Positions 1 through 6,778 of a DNA stretch of 11,223 nucleotides are shown here, one piece after another. Made by a program: the position numbers and the translations under genes. The stretch spans positions 1 to 11,223 of the forward strand of contig JAFSWA010000010.1 of NCBI GenBank assembly GCA_017444705.1, written 5' to 3'. The notes below the pieces were generated by a model. The model made no database searches. It was not told the DNA's origin and worked only from the letters and a program-made list of their open reading frames with translations. Origin of the DNA: a bacterium (GTDB lineage Bacteria > Cyanobacteriota > Vampirovibrionia > Gastranaerophilales > Gastranaerophilaceae). Position 1 is the first letter of the stretch; each line of letters opens with the position of its first letter.

Positions 1-20
1 AAAAATATGTTATTAATGTA

Positions 21-50
21 CAAAGAGTGCAGTATAAACTGCACTCTTTG
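21..50 (-). terminator. Perfect 13-bp hairpin after the acyl-CoA synthetase gene
   Basis: The arms CAAAGAGTGCAGT (21-33) and ACTGCACTCTTTG (38-50) are perfectly complementary around a 4-base loop. The hairpin begins 15 bases past the stop codon of the minus-strand gene at 66-2225, which is where a transcription terminator is expected. No long U-tract follows directly: after the stem the minus strand reads TACATTAATAACAT and only later TTTTT. It may therefore be a weak intrinsic terminator or mainly a 3'-end stabiliser. Because it is symmetric, it could also serve a gene arriving from the left on the plus strand. Confidence 0.65.
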
Positions 51-65
51 CTATTTAACTGTTAA

Positions 66-2225
66 TTAACAACAATGACAATCGCATTCTACATGAAGAG
101 TATTTAAAGCTTCTTTCATACGAACTTTGATTCTGCCGTCAACAGCAATTCCTTCACCGGTTTTTTCCGAAATCAGAAGCGGATTAATATCCAATTCGTC
201 AATGAAACTGAAATCTTTAACCAATTGTGATAATCTTAACAAGGTTTCTTGAATCTGTTCGATATTAGCAGGTTTTGTACCTCTTGCACCTTCAAGAAGT
301 TTGTATGCTTTAACTGACTTAATCATATCCATAGCATCAATATCAGTTAAAGGAGCAATTCTGAAGCATACATCTTTCATAACTTCAATAAATACCCCGC
401 CAAGACCAAACATCATCATCGGACCGTATTGAGGATCTGTTGCGATACCGCAGACCATTTCTCTTGACCCTTTAACCATTTCTTGAATGATTACACCTTC
501 TAAACCGTCAATTAAACCTTTTTCTGTTAATTTCGCAAGAAGGTCTCTGTATTCTTCTCTCAATTGTTCTTCCGACTGAATATTAACTCTTACGCCGCCA
601 ACATCAGTTTTATGAGAAGTCGTTTTTGAAGTCATTTTCATAACAACCGGATATCCGATTTGATTACCCAAATCAACAACTTCCTGTTCGTTTGTAGCTA
701 AACCGTATTTGCAAGCTCTGATACCATATGCGTTTAACACATCAATACTTTCCAATGTGGTTAACTGTTCACGACCATCTTTAATTGCTGTTCTGATAAT
801 TCTTTCTGCTCTTTCTTTATCAACGTCATAGCAAGGAATTTTACCTTCGGGACGCTCAATCCAACGTCTTTGTTGGTCTAATCTCATAAAGCCTTCTGCT
901 GCTTCTTCCGCATACATAAAGAACGGCATATTAACTTCCATATCGGAAATTTGAGTGAAAAACTCATTCTTTGTCATAAATACACCTATAACAGGCTTTT
1001 CAGGATGTTGAGCTTTGATTTCCATAATTGCATTAGCAACGTCAATATCTTTTAAGCCTAAGAATGGCAAATAGATAACCATAATCATATCAACATTTTC
1101 ATCAGCAATAACTGTTGTAAGTGTCTGCTTATAATGGTCAAGCGGAGCAGACGCAATCATATCAATCGGGTTTTTAACCGAAGCTGCTGACGGTAAGAAA
1201 CTTCTTAATGTTTCTCTTGTCTTATCAGAAATTTGTGCCATTTGCATTCCGTATTCACAAATAGCATCAGTTGCCATAATTCCGGGACCACCTGAGTTTG
1301 TTATAATTGCAACTCTGTTCCCTTTTGGAATAGGACAATTTGAAAATACTTTTGCGGTTGCAAAAAGATTCTTCAAAGAATATTCTCTTATTACACCTGA
1401 CTGAGTTAATAAAGCATTTGCGGCTTTATCAGCACCTGCCAAAGAACCTGTGTGAGAAGATGCAGCCGAAGCACCTGCGGCACTACGACCTGATTTCAAT
1501 GCCAAAACAGGTTTTTTCTTTGAAATTCTTGATGCTAATTTTCTGAAATTTGAAGGATTTGATATTGATTCCATATACAAAAGAATCTGTTTAACATCAT
1601 CTTCATTCTCCCAGTATTCAAGAGCAGTTTCAGCATTAATATCCATTTGGTTACCGATAGAAATGAACTGAGCAAAACCAAGATTAAGGTCTTTTAAAAT
1701 GTTCAAAATTCCTCCGCCCAAAGCACCTGATTGAGATACAAATCCGATATGACCTCTTTCCGGTAAGGTTTCCGCAAAAGTGCCGTCTAAATTGTAATCA
1801 GGATGGGAATTTACAACACCCATACAGTTAGGACCTACAACTCTCATGCCGTATTGTTCACATTTTTCTTTCATTTGTCTTTCTAATTCAGCACCTTCTT
1901 TGCCTGTTTCCTTAAAGCCTGCTGATACTATACAAAGACCTTTAATCCCCTTTTCATAGCATTGGTCAATTGTTTGAAGTACAAACTTAGCATTAACAAC
2001 GATAAATGCCAAATCGATTTCATCAGGTACATCCAAAACCGTAGGATAAGCCTGTAAACCTTCAATAATTCCTCCTTTTGGATTAACGGGATAAATCTTA
2101 CCGGTAAATTTGTAACCGGTCAATCTTTTCATTAATTCCGAACCGATTGTGTGTTCTTTTGCCGAAGCACCGATAACTGCTACCGTTCTTGGACACATAA
2201 TTTTGTCTAATTGTTCTTTTAACAT
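66..2225 (-). CDS. ADP-forming acetate/acyl-CoA synthetase, fused alpha-beta subunits
   Basis: Predicted to interconvert acyl-CoA + ADP + Pi and the acid + CoA + ATP. In anaerobes this usually makes ATP while releasing acetate or another acid in the cytoplasm. Numbering from the chosen start (719 aa): an N-terminal CoA-binding Rossmann domain begins with TVAVIGAS (14-21). Succinyl-CoA-ligase-like domains follow, with VSQSGALGGG (163-172) and SSHTGS containing the expected phosphorylated His (about 258). An ATP-grasp domain covers about 485-710 and ends with ELDINPLL and the AVDGRI element. Order and length match the fused alpha-beta family, and no GNAT acetyltransferase domain is present. I chose the ATG at 2225 because AAAGGA (2232-2237) lies 5-6 bases before it. 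The in-frame ATG at 2240 has no ribosome site and would add five residues. The gene begins 33 bases after the radical SAM gene, so the two are probably co-transcribed. The protein ends in an unusual CDCHCC. The exact acid substrate cannot be read from sequence. Confidence 0.93.
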   Translation of the reverse strand: MLKEQLDKIMCPRTVAVIGASAKEHTIGSELMKRLTGYKFTGKIYPVNPKGGIIEGLQAYPTVLDVPDEIDLAFIVVNAKFVLQTIDQCYEKGIKGLCIVSAGFKETGKEGAELERQMKEKCEQYGMRVVGPNCMGVVNSHPDYNLDGTFAETLPERGHIGFVSQSGALGGGILNILKDLNLGFAQFISIGNQMDINAETALEYWENEDDVKQILLYMESISNPSNFRKLASRISKKKPVLALKSGRSAAGASAASSHTGSLAGADKAANALLTQSGVIREYSLKNLFATAKVFSNCPIPKGNRVAIITNSGGPGIMATDAICEYGMQMAQISDKTRETLRSFLPSAASVKNPIDMIASAPLDHYKQTLTTVIADENVDMIMVIYLPFLGLKDIDVANAIMEIKAQHPEKPVIGVFMTKNEFFTQISDMEVNMPFFMYAEEAAEGFMRLDQQRRWIERPEGKIPCYDVDKERAERIIRTAIKDGREQLTTLESIDVLNAYGIRACKYGLATNEQEVVDLGNQIGYPVVMKMTSKTTSHKTDVGGVRVNIQSEEQLREEYRDLLAKLTEKGLIDGLEGVIIQEMVKGSREMVCGIATDPQYGPMMMFGLGGVFIEVMKDVCFRIAPLTDIDAMDMIKSVKAYKLLEGARGTKPANIEQIQETLLRLSQLVKDFSFIDELDINPLLISEKTGEGIAVDGRIKVRMKEALNTLHVECDCHCC

Positions 2226-2231
2226 GTTTTT

Positions 2232-2237
2232 TCCTTT
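2232..2237 (-). promoter_or_regulatory. Ribosome binding site that decides the synthetase start
   Basis: AAAGGA on the minus strand sits six bases (AAAAAC) before the ATG at 2223-2225. It falls inside the coding sequence of the longer ORF that begins at 2240, for which no purine-rich site is visible. This supports the shorter start. Confidence 0.6.
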
Positions 2238-2258
2238 CATTTTATGTACTAACTTTTA

Positions 2259-2891
2259 TTAATAACCGTTTTCAATCCATGGACGTTCTCTAAAATTTGC
2301 TCCGATTTTTTCCGCAATTTTTTTACATTCATACGAATTAACTTCTTTATCATAGTTTGTAACTATTGAAAAAGTTGTTTTTATATTATTTTCAACACAT
2401 TTTTTTGCAAAATCAAGCATTTCATTATATGCGTTTGTAATTTTTGGCATACAAAGTTTATTATATAAACTTTCATTCTGTGCGTTTAGACTGATTGAAA
2501 CTTCATCAATACAACCCTTTAAAAGAGGTACGATATTTTTTTTATGAAAAGCATTTGCATGCCCGTTAGTATTTACTTTAATTTTTGTATCCGGTGAAAT
2601 TTCTTTAATATACTTTGCAGTTTTTAGTAATAAATCAAGTTCAATAAGAGGTTCGCCGTATCCGCAGAATGTCACCCCGTTACCCAAAAGCGAGATATGC
2701 TCTTCAAGTTGTTCAACGACATCTTCAAATTTCGGTTTTTGGGTAAGCTTCATATCAGCACCCTTAACATCATTTTTTTGCTTTCTGATACAGAAAATAC
2801 AATCATTTGTGCAAGCATTTGTCAAATTAACATAAATCTTATTATCAAGAATATAAATATAATTATTAACTTTATTCATTACTTGCATCAT
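2259..2891 (-). CDS. Radical SAM protein, TatD-associated type
   Basis: This 210-residue radical SAM enzyme is predicted to bind a [4Fe-4S] cluster and cleave S-adenosylmethionine. The cluster motif CX3CX2C is Cys27, Cys31 and Cys34 in the stretch YVNLTNACTNDCIFCIR. Other core features are GYGEPL (77-82, the SAM-binding GGE-like motif), VNTNGHAN (106-113) and SLNAQNE (134-140). The short length and the YVNLTNxC...CxFCIR signature resemble the family annotated as TatD-associated radical SAM proteins, often fused to or beside a TatD nuclease, whose substrate is unknown to me. No TatD domain is encoded in this protein or elsewhere in the window. Translation starts at ATG 2891 or the adjacent ATG 2888. 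GAGG (2902-2905) lies 10 bases upstream, and an in-frame TGA directly precedes the first ATG, so no longer start is possible. It is the first gene of an operon with the acyl-CoA synthetase, behind the promoter at 2914-2941. Confidence 0.88.
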   Translation of the reverse strand: MMQVMNKVNNYIYILDNKIYVNLTNACTNDCIFCIRKQKNDVKGADMKLTQKPKFEDVVEQLEEHISLLGNGVTFCGYGEPLIELDLLLKTAKYIKEISPDTKIKVNTNGHANAFHKKNIVPLLKGCIDEVSISLNAQNESLYNKLCMPKITNAYNEMLDFAKKCVENNIKTTFSIVTNYDKEVNSYECKKIAEKIGANFRERPWIENGY

Positions 2892-2913
2892 TCAGTCGCA
2901 ACCTCACATTATT

Positions 2914-2941
2914 ATTGTAGCACGACCATGAAAAATGCCAA
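2914..2941 (-). promoter_or_regulatory. Sigma-70-type promoter for the radical SAM / acyl-CoA synthetase operon
   Basis: On the minus strand TTGGCA (-35, 2936-2941) is followed after 16 bases by TACAAT (-10, 2914-2919). The -10 is preceded by TGC, giving an extended -10 (TGCTACAAT). The predicted transcript starts near 2907, just upstream of the GAGG ribosome site, so the leader is very short. It lies in the 76-base gap between the two genes. This is a motif match only. Confidence 0.6.
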
Positions 2942-2967
2942 TAACTTTATATAATTTTAATTTCATT

Positions 2968-5900
2968 TTAGCCTATAAAGTTTCTTAAATTACTTTCATC
3001 AGACTTTTTATTTGAATCTATATTTGATAAATACGTATTCAGGCTGTTATAAGCTTTTAGGGAGCCAAAAGTTATATTTCTGCTTTGCTCATCTTTTTTT
3101 AACTCTCGTTTTCTTCTTTCTACCGAATCTTCTGTATATAATTCGCTAAAATCAACATGTTCTGGAAAATCTGCCGTCAATTTTTTCATGGGTTCTGTTG
3201 ACCTTGGCTTTGAATCTAAAAATGTTCTGCTTTTATCATCGGCACTTAATCCCGAAACGCCGAAAATATCTTCAAGGTAAATATCCTCTGCTGATTTTAA
3301 CTCCTCTTCGGGTACGTCATTTTTTTCTCCAAATTCATTATAATCCCTGTTATATTTATTATTCTTTGCCCATTGAATAAGTTGTTTAAAACAATTTTTG
3401 CTTAATTGGTCATATAATTTTTCATTATTTGCAGCATTCATACAACGAACAAACATATCGGCAACTTCATTTGATGCGACCTCACGTCTTGCTTCATCAA
3501 GATATTCGCCGTATTCTTTTTCCATTGATTCCGTCCATTTTGGTTCATCACCCAAAATTTCTTTTTTAATTTTTTCTGTATCAATATAGTCTTTTAAATC
3601 CGTGTCGTTTCTCATAAAAGAATGTTCGGTAAGGAAACCTGTTGCTTCATCTTTATTGCATTCATTCACATCAAATACAAAATCGGTATTATCATTTTTT
3701 CCGTTAGTTTTGGCAGATACAACGAAGTCGGGAGCCCCGCCTGTTCTTATTGATGCAACCGGTGTTCCTGCCGCATAAGATTCAAGAGGTGTAATTCCGC
3801 AGGGTTCAAATCTCGATGTAAAAAATCCGAAATCACTGCAAGCAATTATTCTGTTTGGGAAAAATCCGTTTACATAACAAACATTTCCCGCATATTTTCC
3901 GCCGTCTAATTTTTGAATTTTATTGATATATTCAAGTATTAGCTTGAATTCCGGTGCATTTTTATCCCATTTGTCACTACCGGAGCCGAATAATAACTTT
4001 GCATGTTGTTTAATATCTTCCAATTGTTCTGCTGTCATTCCTTTTGGCGGAGTTTTCATTGATAAAAATTTATAAAAACCCTGCAAGAAAGTCGAGAAAC
4101 CTTTTTGTGTGTCAGGTCTGCCCCAATTTGCAAAGATTTTATCTTTTCCGTCGCCTGATGATTTTATATATCCGTGAACTTCATAGTTCTTCTTTGCAAG
4201 CTGATCATCAGAAAAGAATAATTTTTCCAAATTAGCTTTTGTTTCTGCCATGCTGTCAGGATTATATTGTTTTGTCAATAAGTCCAAAATCCATTCTTTA
4301 TTTTTTGTTTTTGCATCCTTTATGGATAATCCGTTAAGATTCATTTCATCGGCAACCTTTGTATATTCTTTTTCAACTTTATTATATTTTTTACCGATTT
4401 CCCCGATTAAATCATTTAAGTCTTTGATGCTCATTTCTGTATCTTTATATTTTTTAATCAATTCATCGCCGCTAAGTTTTTTAAACAAAGCATCAAATTT
4501 CTTATCGATAATTTTTTCTCTGGCAGTTTTATATGCTTCTTCGCTTATATCTTCTTTGTTTTTAAGTTCTTCTTCAAGTTCGGCATAAGTAACTTGTATA
4601 GTTTTCTTTTTGTCCTCACTTTCTTTTTTCTCGGCTTCTATATCTTTATCCTGCAAAAATTCAACAAAATCCTTTATGGATATCTTTTCAAGTTTATTTT
4701 TTAACGGATTATTAAAGTCTTTGAATTTTTTATTTTCGATTTTTTCCATATTCGCAAGCTTAATAAAATCAGTAACTTTTAATTTTTCTTCTTTTTTGAC
4801 ATTTTTAAAGATTTTTCCGAATTCTACATAATCGTCTTTAATTTTCTTTTCATTTAAAAATTTATTTTTAACATCATCATAAATTTCATTAGCTTTTTCA
4901 AAGCTAATCAAAACTTGCTTATATTTGATATATGTTTCCGCATGTTTTTTTTCATTTTCAGGCAACTTATCCATTTTTTCCTTGTAGGTATCAATTATCT
5001 TTTTTGCATCTTCTTTCTCTTTTTTAGATATTATTTCGCCATACAATGATTTTGAAAGCATATCACTATTTAAAAGTTCTTTTGCTTTTATATATTCATT
5101 CAAATATGTTTTTGTTTCTTTTGAAATTTTATCATCACTGTTATCATACTTTTCAATCTCTTCTTTTAAAACCTCTATGTGAGGTTTGTCATAATTGGTT
5201 ACAGAGTTATCTTCCGCCTTGAATTCAGGTCTGAACGGTATATATTCCATTTTATGTTCCCTGCTTATTCCGTTATCGCCATTACCAAATGTTGCATTTG
5301 TATTATCAATATTCAGTGAAGCCGGCAAATTACCGTTTGTAACATTGATAATTTTATCTTTTATTGAAAATAACGGAGCGGTAAGTCCTTTCGCAATATC
5401 TTTTAAAGTAATCATTTCGTAGCCGTATGTTTTTGAAACAGTACCTATTGAGGAGTTTTTCGGATTCATTTTTGTTGCGGCAACAGCTATCATTGTTTGG
5501 TTTGTAGTTCCTAATTCGTCAACCATTGACTTAAAATAAGGTAAAAAGAAAGCTTCTATGATTGCTCTTTCCTTAGTCGTAACTTTTTCTTTCGGGATAG
5601 ATAACAAACGTTTTAAAGAATAATACTGCGGATGCGATTTTAACATCGTATAATCCGCTTTATCAAAAGCAATTCGCAAAAAGCTTTCAATATGACCGAG
5701 CCATCCCTGATAATCACGTCCGGGATTATGCATAATACTGTGAACAATTTTCCCGTCTTCAAATCTGTCCCCCTCTGCGGAACGACGTATCATTTCAAAT
5801 GCATATGCAAAAGACGGTCTGTCATGCAATATGATACTTGCGGGATTAAAACCGTAGCGTTCCTGAAACTGTCTGCCGCTGTCTACTACTACTCTTAAAA

Positions 5901-6606
5901 AATCAGCATAGTATTTATCAAAAAATTTACCTATTACTTGTCCCGGGTGATATGCTCCGTTACCGCCATAGGCTTGTTTCATCGCCGCTAATTGAGGAGT
6001 GTGAATAAAATATCTTTCACCGTCAGTATGATAGACCTGTCTGTAAATATGATAGTTTACCGCCATATCTCGCATAAACGCTTCATCTATACTGTCTATT
6101 CTTCCGCTAATATTGACCGGTTCTAATTTTATATACTTGTGTTTATATGTGTGATCATCTTTATCCTCAGTTGTTCCATCCGCAACAAAAGCAAAAAATT
6201 CATTTTTTGTAGGTTTATAATCAGGTTTTACCGGGTGTGTCCATTCTTTTTTGACCAAATTCGGTTCTATATGATTTGGGTCTTTTTTTATTTTTTCCAG
6301 TATATTCTTCGGAAATCTTACAAGTAAAATGCTGCCGTCAAAACATTCATTTGTGTACGGCATTATTGTACGAATATCAACTTTTGCATCTTTCGTTAAG
6401 GCTTTTGGCATTTCATAAGTTACACAAGCCAATCCTCCCTGTTCAACACGGTCAAACTTCTCTTCTTTTATTTCTATTACCCCTTTATCTTTATTAAATT
6501 CAGGGCGACCCAACAAATTTTTGAATTCGGGGCCTATCGATAAAATCTGATTCGGATTTTTTTTAAATTGATAATCACTGTCTAAATGTACAATTTGTAC
6601 CTGCAC
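2968..6606 (-). CDS. Glycogen/starch-synthase-like GT5 glycosyltransferase with large interdomain insertion
   Basis: 1212 residues, versus roughly 480 for ordinary bacterial glycogen synthase. The N-terminal Rossmann half carries EQGGLACVTYEMPKAL (55-70, the KxGGL region), LHDRPSFAY (260-268), HNPGRDYQG (293-301), GTVSKTYGYEM (388-398) and DKIINVTNGN (417-426). The C-terminal half carries NWGRPDTQKG (827-836, with the phosphate-binding Arg830 and Lys835) and SRFEPCGITPLESYAAGTPV (931-950), where Glu934 and Glu942 form an EX7E motif, followed by RTGG. These match the GT-B fold of GT5. Two parts are not explained. About residues 465-785 are Lys/Glu-rich and helical or coiled-coil in character. 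The last 125 or so residues are a charged tail. The start is GTG at 6604-6606, supported by AAAAGGAG seven bases upstream. The loss of Lys in KxGGL makes ADP-glucose-dependent glycogen synthesis uncertain, so I give no glgA symbol. No other glycogen gene is in the window. Confidence 0.8.
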   Translation of the reverse strand: MQVQIVHLDSDYQFKKNPNQILSIGPEFKNLLGRPEFNKDKGVIEIKEEKFDRVEQGGLACVTYEMPKALTKDAKVDIRTIMPYTNECFDGSILLVRFPKNILEKIKKDPNHIEPNLVKKEWTHPVKPDYKPTKNEFFAFVADGTTEDKDDHTYKHKYIKLEPVNISGRIDSIDEAFMRDMAVNYHIYRQVYHTDGERYFIHTPQLAAMKQAYGGNGAYHPGQVIGKFFDKYYADFLRVVVDSGRQFQERYGFNPASIILHDRPSFAYAFEMIRRSAEGDRFEDGKIVHSIMHNPGRDYQGWLGHIESFLRIAFDKADYTMLKSHPQYYSLKRLLSIPKEKVTTKERAIIEAFFLPYFKSMVDELGTTNQTMIAVAATKMNPKNSSIGTVSKTYGYEMITLKDIAKGLTAPLFSIKDKIINVTNGNLPASLNIDNTNATFGNGDNGISREHKMEYIPFRPEFKAEDNSVTNYDKPHIEVLKEEIEKYDNSDDKISKETKTYLNEYIKAKELLNSDMLSKSLYGEIISKKEKEDAKKIIDTYKEKMDKLPENEKKHAETYIKYKQVLISFEKANEIYDDVKNKFLNEKKIKDDYVEFGKIFKNVKKEEKLKVTDFIKLANMEKIENKKFKDFNNPLKNKLEKISIKDFVEFLQDKDIEAEKKESEDKKKTIQVTYAELEEELKNKEDISEEAYKTAREKIIDKKFDALFKKLSGDELIKKYKDTEMSIKDLNDLIGEIGKKYNKVEKEYTKVADEMNLNGLSIKDAKTKNKEWILDLLTKQYNPDSMAETKANLEKLFFSDDQLAKKNYEVHGYIKSSGDGKDKIFANWGRPDTQKGFSTFLQGFYKFLSMKTPPKGMTAEQLEDIKQHAKLLFGSGSDKWDKNAPEFKLILEYINKIQKLDGGKYAGNVCYVNGFFPNRIIACSDFGFFTSRFEPCGITPLESYAAGTPVASIRTGGAPDFVVSAKTNGKNDNTDFVFDVNECNKDEATGFLTEHSFMRNDTDLKDYIDTEKIKKEILGDEPKWTESMEKEYGEYLDEARREVASNEVADMFVRCMNAANNEKLYDQLSKNCFKQLIQWAKNNKYNRDYNEFGEKNDVPEEELKSAEDIYLEDIFGVSGLSADDKSRTFLDSKPRSTEPMKKLTADFPEHVDFSELYTEDSVERRKRELKKDEQSRNITFGSLKAYNSLNTYLSNIDSNKKSDESNLRNFIG
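4252..5214 (-). other. Lys/Glu-rich insertion between the two Rossmann domains of the GT5-like protein
   Basis: This segment encodes about residues 465-785. It falls after the last N-domain motif (NVTNGN at 421-426) and before the C-domain GRPDTQKG (829-836), where ordinary glycogen synthases have a short linker. It is dominated by K, E, D, I and N with regularly spaced hydrophobic residues, suggesting long helices or coiled coils. It has no Cys, no transmembrane stretch and no motif I recognise. The reading frame is continuous across it, so it is not two overlapping genes. Boundaries are approximate, within 20 residues or so. Confidence 0.7.
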
Positions 6607-6778
6607 GAGAATACTCCTTTTCTAATATCATGATAAGATGCATTAATTATGTTGATTTTAACCCAAAACATGTAAAAATTTGTTATATTTGTTTATTTTC
6701 ATGCTTAAATTGTTACAAAACTACATAAAATTAAGAAAATATTTTTTCCTTAAACATTTTTTACGGTAAGCTGTCTAA
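6607..6778. other. AT-rich intergenic region between cysS and the GT5-like gene
   Basis: This is the longest non-coding stretch among the minus-strand genes (172 bases). It holds the AAAAGGAG ribosome site at 6614-6621. An imperfect low-GC inverted repeat (TTAAGGAAAA and TTTTCTTAA on the minus strand, around 6731-6753) lies downstream of cysS but lacks the GC-rich stem of a terminator. TATAAC, TAAAAT and CATAAT are possible -10 elements, but none has a well-spaced -35 or TGn extension. I see no convincing promoter or RNA gene. Confidence 0.5.
6614..6621 (-). promoter_or_regulatory. Strong ribosome binding site for a GTG start
   Basis: AAAAGGAG lies seven bases before the GTG at 6604-6606 and fixes the start of the GT5-like gene. 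An upstream ATG on the same strand (in TCATGATATTAG) is in a different frame and cannot be the start. Confidence 0.8.

Noticed and set aside
2697..2954. Plus-strand 85-codon ORF across the start of the radical SAM gene
   Set aside because: It is antisense to a gene with intact CX3CX2C and SAM motifs. The translation is low-complexity Ile/Asn/Leu, as expected from AT-rich antisense.
4250..4588. Plus-strand ORF of 112 codons with Ser/Leu/Phe-rich, membrane-like translation
   Set aside because: It is antisense to the Lys/Glu-rich insertion of the GT5-like gene. AAA and GAA codons read backwards give Phe, Leu and Ser, which produces false hydrophobic ORFs.
6731..6753. Inverted repeat downstream of cysS considered as a terminator
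   Set aside because: The stem is almost all A/T with a mismatch and no clear U-tract follows, so it would be too weak.
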